A DNA stretch of 64,000 bases from JAHOYW01 sp963664605 (GTDB taxonomy: Bacteria > Verrucomicrobiota > Lentisphaeria > Victivallales > Victivallaceae): contig OY761536.1 in NCBI GenBank assembly GCA_963664605.1, positions 1 to 64,000 of the forward strand, read 5' to 3'. Shown in pieces: positions 25,028-33,908 of the stretch. The number at the start of each line of letters is the position of its first letter. Position 1 is the stretch's first letter. A program made the position numbers and the translations under genes. Below the pieces are notes generated by a model. It was not told the DNA's origin. It saw only the letters and a program-made list of their open reading frames with translations, and made no database searches.

Positions 25028-26029
25028 TCAAATTAACTTCAGGCAGGCTTCTAAAACTTCATCTACAGAAATATTATTCACATTGCCATCAGCGCCGGAC
25101 AGATCTTTTCTTGGAGCCGCGGGAGCAGCAGTACGCCATCGTTTATAGTCAGCCGGGCCGTATATGACCACCGCCGGAGTCTTTACCGCCGTAGCCAGGT
25201 GCGCGGGCCCGGAATCCGGCCCGAAAAACAGAATAGCATTGCTTATGAGCCAGGCAGATTGATCTAAAGAAAACTCCCCCGCCAAAGAACGACATCCTGA
25301 ACCAATTTTTCCTGCCAGAAGAGAGCATCTCTCAACATCATCTGGCCCACCGATAAGAACTATTTCAGATTCTGTTTTTTTCTGCAACTTCTTCAGTAAA
25401 GCGCCTATTTTATCAAGGGACCAGTTTTTATTTTCCTGTTTTGAAAACGGGGAAACCGTAATATAAGGATTTTTAAGTTCGAATTTCTCCGTTACTTTAA
25501 TCGGAGTGTCGGGATAAAACCAGCTGTATTCAGTTTCCAGGGATGGAGTAATTTCTGTTGCAGCACCTATGCTATCCAAGGCATATTTTACTAAATTGAC
25601 ACAGTTCTCAGTTTCACTCGCCTCTATATCCCATTTTGCTTTGCCGGAGAGCAGGAATAGCAGTTTTTCGCTTTTCCATTTACCCCGATATAATACTTGC
25701 GGGAAGCCGATTATTTTTTTAGCCCCTCCCATAAATCCCCACGGGCAGCGTCCCAAGTCTTGCGGAGAAATAATGAAGGCACCAAGCCTGCGTTTGCGGA
25801 ATTCACTGATTAACCGTAATTTTTCTTTCAGGGAGCGGTTCTGAACCACAATCATATCATCATAATAAGGGCAGTTCTTAATAATCTCGATTCCGCCCTG
25901 ATGTTTACATAACAAAGTGATATTAGCATCAGGCAATGCCTGCCGTAAAAAGCGCAGGGCTGGAACAAATACCAGCATATCACCGATATTCTGCAGCCTT
26001 GTAATCAGTATATTATTTATCGTTTTTAT
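25028..26029 (-). CDS. Glycosyltransferase family 9 (heptosyltransferase-like), non-canonical start
   Basis: A GT9 enzyme of the ADP-heptose:LPS heptosyltransferase type; C-terminal FFGPDSGPAHLATAVKTP is the nucleotide-sugar motif. The first ATG (25978) would remove the conserved N-terminal motif. Reading upstream in the same frame gives ILITRLQNIGDMLVFVPALR, the canonical GT9 N-terminus, but no ATG, GTG or TTG occurs before the upstream stop. Candidate starts are ATA codons at 26029 (AGG 7 bases upstream; giving MKTINNILITRL) or 26020. It follows a small reading frame by 2 bases, suggesting coupling, and a promoter lies at 26135-26163. The coordinate given uses ATA 26029; the exact start is uncertain, the family is not. 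Confidence 0.8.
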   Translation of the reverse strand: MKTINNILITRLQNIGDMLVFVPALRFLRQALPDANITLLCKHQGGIEIIKNCPYYDDMIVVQNRSLKEKLRLISEFRKRRLGAFIISPQDLGRCPWGFMGGAKKIIGFPQVLYRGKWKSEKLLFLLSGKAKWDIEASETENCVNLVKYALDSIGAATEITPSLETEYSWFYPDTPIKVTEKFELKNPYITVSPFSKQENKNWSLDKIGALLKKLQKKTESEIVLIGGPDDVERCSLLAGKIGSGCRSLAGEFSLDQSAWLISNAILFFGPDSGPAHLATAVKTPAVVIYGPADYKRWRTAAPAAPRKDLSGADGNVNNISVDEVLEACLKLI

Positions 26030-26031
26030 TG

Positions 26032-26115
26032 TTATGCCTGTATTTTATTTTTTCCCAATTCTTCAGCATCAGCCTTGTCTTTAAGGCGTTTAGAGTATTT
26101 TTTAACCTTAATCAA
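26032..26115 (-). CDS. Possible small leader peptide upstream of the GT9 gene
   Basis: A short Lys-rich frame beginning at TTG 26115 (27 aa; IKVKKYSKRLKDKADAEELG in its middle) lies between the promoter at 26135-26163 and the GT9 gene and stops two bases before the first candidate GT9 start. The frame is open back to 26157 but the -10 box occupies that part. It has no strong ribosome-binding site. Its amphipathic, charged composition looks coding rather than random, but identity is unknown. Confidence 0.35.
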   Translation of the reverse strand: MIKVKKYSKRLKDKADAEELGKNKIQA

Positions 26116-26134
26116 GTCTTTTAAAGAAATTATT

Positions 26135-26163
26135 ATTATACTGTTATGTTCAATCCATTACAA
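26135..26163 (-). promoter_or_regulatory. Promoter of the GT9 transcription unit
   Basis: Minus strand TTGTAA, 17-bp spacer, consensus TATAAT. The transcript would start near 26128, leaving about 100 bases of leader that include the small reading frame. Confidence 0.6.
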
Positions 26164-26193
26164 ATCAAATCCCATATTGCGATATTACTTTTA

Positions 26194-26222
26194 TTGACTT
26201 TATTAAATTCCTTCGTTATATT
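26194..26222 (+). promoter_or_regulatory. Promoter of the GH9 gene
   Basis: TTGACT, 17-bp spacer, TATATT, about 36 bases before ATG 26258. Confidence 0.65.
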
Positions 26223-26257
26223 CATATAAAATATTGTAATTCCGTAATCTAGAGGCA

Positions 26258-29200
26258 ATGAAAAGATTTTATATATTCATCGTTTTAACATTCTGCATGT
26301 CCTGTCATGCCGGAACAACTCCGGAACTACTCGCATGGTACAAGCTTGACGGCAATTTTAAGGATTCTTCCGGGAACAACCGGCATCTGAAACCGCTTTC
26401 CAAAGCAAATATATTTTCCGACGCCCCGGAAATTGCGGGGGATAAAAATCTGTGTTTTGGTCCGACCGCAGTGAAAACCGCGAAATACGGTGCGTCTGGA
26501 CCGTCGCTGCCGCTGGACAACAATAAAGGATTTACAATTTGCGGCTTTGCCCGTTTACCGCAGAGCAACTCCTATGGCGGACGTTTTTTCGGCTGCGGCA
26601 GCGAGAATAAAAATACACCGGGAGCCCTGCTTTTCCCCTCATGGGGAATAATCAATACTAAAGTAGGAAGAAATAAAAGTCACAGCTACCAGCGTTTTGC
26701 TGATAAGCAATGGCATCATTATGCTATCGTTGTCCCGCCAACGGGAACTACAGATAAATATTCTCTTTATGTTGACGGCAGGAAAGCTTATTCTGAAACT
26801 ATGCAGTATTTGGATGATTACGGACCGTTCAATATCGGAATCATTAATATTAACCAGGATTATGGTATAAGGCTGGATGAGATCAAGGTTTTCAACGGCG
26901 CATTAGATGAAAAACAAATCAGGAAAGAAGCTAAAAAAAATGGTGTTCTTTTGACCGCAAGACAAAAAATATATTATGCCGACAAATTGACTGGAGAACT
27001 GCGCAAACGGGGAATTACAATCGGCCCGGTACAAAGAATTCTCCCGAAAAAACCGGTTCCAATCAGAGGAAAGCTAAAAATTCACTTTATCACCAAAGAC
27101 TGGATCTGCATAGTCGGCAATTATAATGATTTCATGCGTGAACGGATCAAAGCGGAATGCGGGGCATTTTTCAAGAAACTTGATACTGGCGTGATAAAAG
27201 AAAGAAACTGGTCTTATAATTTTTATTATGATTTCAATACGGTTAACGTTATATCTTCCTACCGTCCGCAGATAAAAAAGAATTTTGAGAATCCTGATTT
27301 TTTCACCATGAAAGACTCCAGCGGCCAAAAAATTAAATTCGTAAAAAACGCCTATTGGATAAATGCTGTCGGAGCAATGCGGGTGTATAAATCAACCGGG
27401 GAGTTAAAAAGGGTAAAATGTTCAGCTGTCGCCCATTTTGCATATTTAAAACTAAAAACCCCTTTACGGGAAGGGGAAACTTATACTATCACGACAAAAG
27501 GCAGGGAAAAGATTAAATTCCTTTATGATGAATACAAAGTTGTGTCACAGGCAATCAAAGTAAATCAAATCGGCTATCTGCCGGACGCCGGACATAAATT
27601 CGCTTACCTCGGTATGTGGCTTGCAACCGGAGGCACGCTGGATTTGAAAAAATGGGATGGAAAGGATTTTTATATCGTTGACAAAAAAAATAATGACGTT
27701 GCCTTTACTGGAAAGATACAGTTCAGAATGGATGAACAATATTATACCGGAGGGGGGAAAAAAATACCTTTGAACGGCGAACAAGTCTGCGATATGGATT
27801 TTTCGAATTTCAGTAAAGAAGGTAAATATTATATTTGTGTTCCCGGCATCGGGCGTTCGTGGGATTTTGAAATCAGCAATAATGCCATCGGGAAAGTGTT
27901 TTATACGCATATCCGGGGGCTTTTTCACCAGCGTTCCGGCATCGCCAAAAAACCGCCCTATACCAATTGGATAATGGGAGCGGATCATATGGAGAGCTGG
28001 ATATCTAAATATTCCCCTGAAAATTCTGACTATACTCCAGGAGCTCAAGACTTCGGTTATCTCAATCAGGATGGAACCCCGGTCGCAATAAACCGCTTTA
28101 CAGTTATTTATGAAAACAGAACTAATAAAAAGCTCAAGGTCTATGGCGGCTGGTGGGATGCCGGAGATTTCCAGCGCCGGACTTATCATTTCCAAATAGT
28201 CCAGGACCTGCTGTCAGCGTATTTCATGTTTCCTGAAAAATTCAAAGACGGGCAGCAGGATATACCCGAGTCCGGTAATGGTATCCCTGACATTATTGAC
28301 GAAGCCGCCTGGGGAGTTGAAGTTTGGCGCAAGGCACAAAATGCGAAAGGCGGAGTGGGATGCTGGATCGAGGGGACAAGTCAGCCAAAGGTGGATAATC
28401 CGGTAAAAGATCCACAGCGTTTTTATATTGCACTTCCAACCAGGCACAGCACAATGCAGTACGCGGCACATGCGTCAATACTTGCCCGTGCTTACAAACG
28501 GTGTGGGGCGAGAGAAAAAGCAGAATTATTTTTGGATTCAGCAGAAAGGGCTTTTAAATATGCAATTAATCCGGAAAACCAGATTAAATATAGTTGGGAA
28601 CATGATACCGGCGGCGGGAAAATGGCGATGTTCAGCTATGTTGAACCTCCTGACTTGCGCCCTGAAATGGTGTTCAAAGCGGCTTTAAATCTTTATGAGC
28701 TTACTAATGACAGTTATTACAAAAAATTTACGACGAATGAGAATTTTAATGCTTTGCTCAATAAAATCATGTACCCTTTGAACCCGTTTTTCCTGGCGGA
28801 AATATTGTGTTCAGGACGCAATTTTTTCGACTTCAAAAAGCAGTATGAAGATAAAATGATAAATGAAGCGGAAAAGTGGCAAGGATATCAGGCAGCCCTT
28901 GCTTACCGGAATTTGAGCTATCCAACAGACAACCCGTATTTCGCGACTCTGGCATGGGGAAATGCGATCCCTTTCAAGAAAGGGCGTATATTCCTGATAG
29001 CCTACCGGATATCCGGACTGTATTCTTTCAGGGATTCAGCTTTACTGCTGAATGACTGGATACATGGCTGCAATCCGATGGGGCGTTCCTTTACTACCGG
29101 GCTCGGCAAAAACTGTCCGGTCAGGATTTTATCTCTGCCGTCCTATTCGGATGGGATTTTACCGCCACTGCCGGGGATAACCCCCTACACTTTTACATTT

Positions 29201-29560
29201 TCCGTGGCTTATCAGGCTTTCGACATGGTCTTCGGGCTGCGTTATAAGCCGCGTCCTGAACATTATTTTAACGGCGTGGATATTGACCTTATGCCGAACG
29301 CCTTAAGTAAAGGTAAATACTTGACGGTCAAAGATACTTCGCTGATTATGGATAAAATGTATCCGGTCTGGCGGCGTTTCACCAATATTGAGAGATATGC
29401 CGTTCCACAGAATGAATTTACAGTATGGGAAACCATCGGTCCATGCGCCGCTTGTCTGGCGTGCCTGCTTCCTGACAACTGGAAACCGCCTCCGGAATGG
29501 AAAAACGAAATACCGGCGAAAAGCCTTGATGAAATGGAAGGCTATCTTTTTCAACCATAG
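26258..29560 (+). CDS. Exported multidomain glycoside hydrolase family 9 enzyme
   Basis: An 1100-aa secreted protein. A signal peptide ends around HAG (the C-M-S-C could also be a lipobox). Residues ~25-225 look like a LamG/concanavalin-type lectin domain (LLAWYKLDGNFKDSSGNNRHL, then WHHYAIVV and YVDGRKAY). About 430-545 is the Ig-like N-terminal cellulase domain (IKVNQIGYLPDAGHKFAYLG). The remainder is a GH9 catalytic domain with GGWWDAGDFQRR (catalytic Asp pair), SGNGIPDIIDEA and, near the C-terminus, GCNPMGRSFTTGLG and the candidate acid in NEFTVWE. GH9 enzymes are inverting endo/exo-beta-glucanases; the exact substrate is unknown. It has its own promoter. Confidence 0.85.
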   Translation: MKRFYIFIVLTFCMSCHAGTTPELLAWYKLDGNFKDSSGNNRHLKPLSKANIFSDAPEIAGDKNLCFGPTAVKTAKYGASGPSLPLDNNKGFTICGFARLPQSNSYGGRFFGCGSENKNTPGALLFPSWGIINTKVGRNKSHSYQRFADKQWHHYAIVVPPTGTTDKYSLYVDGRKAYSETMQYLDDYGPFNIGIININQDYGIRLDEIKVFNGALDEKQIRKEAKKNGVLLTARQKIYYADKLTGELRKRGITIGPVQRILPKKPVPIRGKLKIHFITKDWICIVGNYNDFMRERIKAECGAFFKKLDTGVIKERNWSYNFYYDFNTVNVISSYRPQIKKNFENPDFFTMKDSSGQKIKFVKNAYWINAVGAMRVYKSTGELKRVKCSAVAHFAYLKLKTPLREGETYTITTKGREKIKFLYDEYKVVSQAIKVNQIGYLPDAGHKFAYLGMWLATGGTLDLKKWDGKDFYIVDKKNNDVAFTGKIQFRMDEQYYTGGGKKIPLNGEQVCDMDFSNFSKEGKYYICVPGIGRSWDFEISNNAIGKVFYTHIRGLFHQRSGIAKKPPYTNWIMGADHMESWISKYSPENSDYTPGAQDFGYLNQDGTPVAINRFTVIYENRTNKKLKVYGGWWDAGDFQRRTYHFQIVQDLLSAYFMFPEKFKDGQQDIPESGNGIPDIIDEAAWGVEVWRKAQNAKGGVGCWIEGTSQPKVDNPVKDPQRFYIALPTRHSTMQYAAHASILARAYKRCGAREKAELFLDSAERAFKYAINPENQIKYSWEHDTGGGKMAMFSYVEPPDLRPEMVFKAALNLYELTNDSYYKKFTTNENFNALLNKIMYPLNPFFLAEILCSGRNFFDFKKQYEDKMINEAEKWQGYQAALAYRNLSYPTDNPYFATLAWGNAIPFKKGRIFLIAYRISGLYSFRDSALLLNDWIHGCNPMGRSFTTGLGKNCPVRILSLPSYSDGILPPLPGITPYTFTFSVAYQAFDMVFGLRYKPRPEHYFNGVDIDLMPNALSKGKYLTVKDTSLIMDKMYPVWRRFTNIERYAVPQNEFTVWETIGPCAACLACLLPDNWKPPPEWKNEIPAKSLDEMEGYLFQP

Positions 29561-29613
29561 ATGAGATAAAATAGATTTTTTAAATTTTTTGTTAAACAGG
29601 AAGGCCGTCCGGC

Positions 29614-29641
29614 TTGACTATCCTTCAAAAGCTTTTATAGT
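29614..29641 (+). promoter_or_regulatory. Promoter of purF
   Basis: TTGACT, 16-bp spacer, TATAGT, 45 bases before the purF ATG. Confidence 0.65.
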
Positions 29642-29686
29642 ATATCCAGCCCTTTTCAAGGATTCCATAATTCAGGTAAAACAAAT

Positions 29687-31585
29687 ATGAGTGATGCAAT
29701 AAAACACGAGTGCGGTATAGCGCTTATCAGGCTTCTTAAACCTCTTTCATACTACCAGCATAAATACGGTTCCGCTTTTTACGGCTTCAATAAACTGTAC
29801 CTGCTGATGGAAAAACAACACAACCGCGGGCAGGACGGCGCCGGAATTGCTTCCATTAAGCTTAACAGCAAGCCGGGCACTCCATATATTTCACGTGAAC
29901 GTTCCAATGCGCAGAACCCGATCCAAAACATTTTTTCTAATGTAAATAGCAAAATCGAAAAAATTCTGGAGGCAAACCCGAGCCGTCTAAATGACGCTGA
30001 GTGGCAGAAAGAAAATATTGATTTTTGCGGTGAACTTTATTTAGGCCATTTGCGTTATGGGACTTTCGGCAACAATTCCATACACTCTTGTCATCCGTTT
30101 CTGCGTGCAAATAACTGGATAACCCGTAATTTGCTGCTGGCCGGGAATTTTAACCTTACGAATACAGATGCATTATTCAATATGCTGATCGGTATCGGCC
30201 AGCACCCTATCCAATATTCCGACACCGTAACTGTCCTTGAAAAACTCAGCTATGAACTTGATGAAGAAAATAATTTATTATACCGGAAATACAAAAAGGA
30301 AGGATACTCAAATCGCGAAATCACTGAACTTATCATCGAAAAACTTGATATTGTTTCAATTTTGAAGAATGCCTGTAAACGTTGGGACGGCGGTTATGTA
30401 ATGTGCGGTTTGGTCGGGCATGGAGATGCTTTTGTCATTCGTGACCCTGCCGGTATCCGTCCGGCATTTTACTACAAGGACGATGAGATCCTGATGGTAA
30501 CATCCGAACGTCCTCCAATCCAGACCGCCCTGAATGTTCCTTGCAGCAAAATTAAAGAAATACCTCCGGCTCACGCGTTAATAATCCGTAAAGATGGTGA
30601 TTTCAGCGTAAAAAGATTTAAAAAATCATTGCCTCAGAAATCCTGTTCATTTGAACGCATCTATTTTTCACGCGGAACCGACCGGGATATCTACAAGGAA
30701 CGCAAAAATCTGGGCAAACGCCTGGTCCCTGCTGTTTTAGATGCTTTGGATAATGATATGGAAAACAGTATTTTTTCGTTTATCCCTAATACTGCCGAAA
30801 CATGTTTTTTCGGCATGGAGGAGGAACTCAAAGCGCATTGCAACCGTATTAAGCTCGAAACTATAAGAGAAAATCCCAATCTAAGTCCTGAAGACATTGA
30901 TAAAATAATAAACTTCACTCCCCGTTTTGAAAAAATCGCAGTTAAAGACGCCAAGCTGCGAACCTTTATCAGCAGCGACACCTCGCGCGACCAGCTGGCT
31001 ACACATGTTTATGATATTACTTACGGTATAGTCCGTCCCGGAATTGATTCGCTGGTGGTTATTGACGACTCAATCGTCCGCGGAACCACTATGCGTAACA
31101 GCATTATAAGGATACTGGACCGGACCCAGCCCAAAAAGATCATCATTGTTTCTTCCGCTCCTCAAATCCGTTATCCTGACTGTTACGGTATAGATATGGC
31201 CAGGCTTGGTAAGTTCATCGCCTTTGAAGCCGCGATAGAATTAATCAAGGAAAATAAGATGGAAAATCTTTTGAGTGAAGTTTACGAGGAAGCCAAAGCA
31301 CAACTCAAACTGCCAATGGAAGACATGGTTAACGTTGTCAAGAAAATATATGCTCCTTTCACCGCGGATGAGATTTCCGTTAAAATAGGCGAACTGCTGA
31401 CGCCGGACACAATACAGGCTGAGGTACAATTCATATATCAGACCATTGAAGACCTGCACGCCGCATGTCCGGATCACCTTGGGGACTGGTATTTTACCGG
31501 AGATTATCCCACTCCAGGCGGCAACAAGGTAGTTAACCAGTCCTATGTAAACTTTATTGAAGGCAACCACGCAAGAGCATACTAG
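29687..31585 (+). CDS. purF: Amidophosphoribosyltransferase (long form)
   Basis: A 632-aa enzyme for the first step of purine synthesis (PRPP plus glutamine to phosphoribosylamine). The N-terminal nucleophile Cys is in HECGIALIRL after a short propeptide; KQHNRGQDGAGIASIKL follows. The PRPP loop is VVIDDSIVRGTTMRNSI. At 632 residues it is over 100 longer than the E. coli enzyme and matches the long form typical of Bacteroidetes (N-terminus almost the same). An extra C-terminal region of ~100 residues is present. No other pur genes are near. Confidence 0.93.
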   Translation: MSDAIKHECGIALIRLLKPLSYYQHKYGSAFYGFNKLYLLMEKQHNRGQDGAGIASIKLNSKPGTPYISRERSNAQNPIQNIFSNVNSKIEKILEANPSRLNDAEWQKENIDFCGELYLGHLRYGTFGNNSIHSCHPFLRANNWITRNLLLAGNFNLTNTDALFNMLIGIGQHPIQYSDTVTVLEKLSYELDEENNLLYRKYKKEGYSNREITELIIEKLDIVSILKNACKRWDGGYVMCGLVGHGDAFVIRDPAGIRPAFYYKDDEILMVTSERPPIQTALNVPCSKIKEIPPAHALIIRKDGDFSVKRFKKSLPQKSCSFERIYFSRGTDRDIYKERKNLGKRLVPAVLDALDNDMENSIFSFIPNTAETCFFGMEEELKAHCNRIKLETIRENPNLSPEDIDKIINFTPRFEKIAVKDAKLRTFISSDTSRDQLATHVYDITYGIVRPGIDSLVVIDDSIVRGTTMRNSIIRILDRTQPKKIIIVSSAPQIRYPDCYGIDMARLGKFIAFEAAIELIKENKMENLLSEVYEEAKAQLKLPMEDMVNVVKKIYAPFTADEISVKIGELLTPDTIQAEVQFIYQTIEDLHAACPDHLGDWYFTGDYPTPGGNKVVNQSYVNFIEGNHARAY

Positions 31586-31622
31586 TTAATTACGAATTAC
31601 AGATTAATACAGGAATTTTGTA

Positions 31623-32429
31623 ATGAACAGGGTTACATATTTATTTCCGGGCGGAGTTTCCAAGGCTTTGACCATGAGTTATGATGATGGAGTCATTGAG
31701 GATCGTCGACTGATTGAAATTTTTAATCGAAACGGCATCAAAGGCTCTTTTCACCTCAATGCGTCGTCATTGGGAAATCCGGGCAAAATTGCACCCGAAG
31801 AAGTGGCGCATCTCTATGCCGGGCACGAGGTGTCCTGCCACTCATTCACACATCCCTTTTTAGAAAGATGTCCAAATCCAGCGGTTTTGAATGAGGTGCT
31901 TGAAGACCGGAAACGACTTGAGGAACTTGTCGGATACCCGGTAAGGGGAATGTCATATCCCATGGGAACTTACAATACGGATGTAAAAAAAATCCTGCAA
32001 GCTGCCGGTATTGTTTATTCCAGAAACGTTAAAAACACCCATCGTTTCGGCTTGCCTGATGACTGGCTGGAATGGGCTCCGACATGCCATCATCGTGAAA
32101 ATATCCTGGAAAAAGCGGAGGCGTTCAAGAACAGCAAACATGCTTTTTCCCTGTTTTACGTCTGGGGGCATTCCTATGAATTTGACATGATTAATTCTCC
32201 TGAAAACAACTGGGATATCATGGAAGAGTTTTGTGCGGGAATGGCTCATTTGCCTGATGTATGGTATGCTTCCAATATTGAGATTTATGATTATATAACC
32301 GCTTTAAAACGTTTAGAATTTTCAGTTAATTGTGATATTGTTCGTAATCCAAGCACCGTTTCTTTGTGGATAAATGTTTCAGGACAGGCTATTGAAATTA
32401 AACCGGGTGAACTCAAACATTTATCGTAA
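31623..32429 (+). CDS. Polysaccharide deacetylase family protein
   Basis: A 268-aa NodB-homology protein. Motif 1 is SYDDGVIEDRRL (Asp pair), motif 2 HEVSCHSFTHP (metal His pair), and MSYPMGTYN fits motif 3. No signal peptide, so it acts in the cytoplasm or on soluble sugars. The polar C-terminal tail is unusual. It follows purF by 37 bases with AGGAA before the ATG, probably in one transcript, and is followed by a hairpin. Confidence 0.85.
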   Translation: MNRVTYLFPGGVSKALTMSYDDGVIEDRRLIEIFNRNGIKGSFHLNASSLGNPGKIAPEEVAHLYAGHEVSCHSFTHPFLERCPNPAVLNEVLEDRKRLEELVGYPVRGMSYPMGTYNTDVKKILQAAGIVYSRNVKNTHRFGLPDDWLEWAPTCHHRENILEKAEAFKNSKHAFSLFYVWGHSYEFDMINSPENNWDIMEEFCAGMAHLPDVWYASNIEIYDYITALKRLEFSVNCDIVRNPSTVSLWINVSGQAIEIKPGELKHLS

Positions 32430-32430
32430 A

Positions 32431-32467
32431 CCATGACAGAACATTCTTGCCGCCGGAATGTTCATGG
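32431..32467 (+). terminator. Hairpin after the deacetylase gene
   Basis: A perfect 8-bp stem (GAACATTC...GAATGTTC, 9-nt loop) flanked by CCATGA/TCATGG begins two bases after the stop codon. No T-run follows. Confidence 0.45.
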
Positions 32468-32516
32468 AGTATTCTATTAATAAATTATGTCATGTTTTCA
32501 TGAAAATAATAAGTAC

Positions 32517-33851
32517 ATGGATATGAGATATTTTCTAATAATCATATTGTCTGGACTGTTCATGGTTCCCGGAATTAACGCGGCTCAGGTTAATATTGCG
32601 GATTTTTTACAGAAATCTCAGAAAAACGCCTGGACAACATCGCCGAATATTTTTAAAAAACAAAATGGTTCCAAGTACATGTACCGCTGGAACAGCGCAC
32701 AAAAAAAATATCTGCACTATGCCGCCAACCGCACCAGAACTCCACTTTATTTTTTAAAATGGCAAGTGACTGAAGCTGATTTTTATTTTGAAAACCTGCA
32801 GCTGAACAATATTTCCCTGAATATCTACAACAAATTAAGTGTCATCAACAAACAAGCGGCAAAAAGCAAAAATGATTTTCTGGATTTTTTGGATGAGTTG
32901 CGCAATTCATTAGATACTTTTTGTCAGAAGAAACACAGTAAAATATCAATCAAATTGATTAACAGCGCCCGTTGCTATTCATGTCTTTGGGACAGCCCGT
33001 CAGCTTACATCATCTTGAAATGGAGTTATGAAGGCTCAGGCAAATATAATTTCACCGCCAATTACGTTACAATTTATATTTATAAGGATAAAGATGTTTT
33101 TAACAATAAAAACAGTTCGAAAATTGCGGAACTAAGTTATGCCGATCTGAAAAAGCGCATTAAGACGGAGTCAAACGGGGATTGCCATTTGCAGGTCCCC
33201 ATGGTTGACCAGGGGCCGCGCGGATATTGTGTCGTTGCCTGTGCTGAACGAATATTGAAATATTATAACGCTAATGTTGACCAGCATATCCTTGCTGAAG
33301 CTTCCGGCACATCAAGCGGTGGAACCCGTATTACGGAACTTGAATCATCCATGAAGCGGGTAGGCGCAAAATGCAATTTCCATGTCAAGGAAATTATTGA
33401 ATATTCCCCCCTTATAGGGAATTTCAATATCCTTAAATTTATAAAAAAATACAACCGTTACGCAAAACGTGCCGGAAAAAAAGAAATAGAGTTAAAGAAA
33501 ATAAGAAGCTATAGACAATTGTTCAGGTTGATGGATGAAGATATCATGGCACAGGCTAAAATAAATTACGATAAAAGCGGCTATAAAAAATTTAAGCAGA
33601 GAGTCAAAGAAACTATAGATAAAGGCATGCCGGTTTTATGGTGTGTAATGCTGGGTATGGTCAAAGAAGCAAAGATTCCTCAAAATATGGGCGGGCACAT
33701 GCGTTTGATAACTGGTTATAATCCCAAAACAGAAGAAATAATTTATTCTGACAGTTGGGGGAAAGGGCACGATTTCAAGAAACTGTCATGGGAAAAAGCA
33801 TGGGCAATGACCCAGATGGCCTATGTATTTGTACCGAAAAATATAAAATAA
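32517..33851 (+). CDS. Exported C39-like cysteine peptidase
   Basis: A ~445-aa protein with a signal peptide (RYFLIIILSGLFMVPGINA). ATG 32517 or 32523 fits better than 32487, which would put about ten polar residues before the signal. After a ~220-residue unknown N-terminal part is a peptidase C39-like domain: VDQGPRGYCVVACAERIL (oxyanion Gln and catalytic Cys), GGHMRLITGYN (catalytic His) and YSDSWGKGH (Asp). All catalytic residues are present. There is no obvious SD. Substrate unknown; its neighbour at 33909 is a paralog that has lost the His and Gln. Confidence 0.7.
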   Translation: MDMRYFLIIILSGLFMVPGINAAQVNIADFLQKSQKNAWTTSPNIFKKQNGSKYMYRWNSAQKKYLHYAANRTRTPLYFLKWQVTEADFYFENLQLNNISLNIYNKLSVINKQAAKSKNDFLDFLDELRNSLDTFCQKKHSKISIKLINSARCYSCLWDSPSAYIILKWSYEGSGKYNFTANYVTIYIYKDKDVFNNKNSSKIAELSYADLKKRIKTESNGDCHLQVPMVDQGPRGYCVVACAERILKYYNANVDQHILAEASGTSSGGTRITELESSMKRVGAKCNFHVKEIIEYSPLIGNFNILKFIKKYNRYAKRAGKKEIELKKIRSYRQLFRLMDEDIMAQAKINYDKSGYKKFKQRVKETIDKGMPVLWCVMLGMVKEAKIPQNMGGHMRLITGYNPKTEEIIYSDSWGKGHDFKKLSWEKAWAMTQMAYVFVPKNIK

Positions 33852-33863
33852 TTCCAATGAGAC

Positions 33864-33883
33864 AACAAGCATGCCTTGTTTTT
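33864..33883 (+). terminator. Intrinsic terminator after the C39 gene
   Basis: ACAAG-catgc-CTTGT stem followed by TTTT, 14 bases after the stop codon. Confidence 0.5.
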
Positions 33884-33903
33884 AAGCTTGTTTAACCTAT
33901 AGT
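33876..33903 (+). promoter_or_regulatory. Promoter of the second C39-like gene
   Basis: TTGTTT, 16-bp spacer, TATAGT. The predicted transcription start falls at or next to the ATG at 33909, which has no ribosome-binding site, so the message may be leaderless. Confidence 0.4.
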
Positions 33904-33908
33904 ATTTT

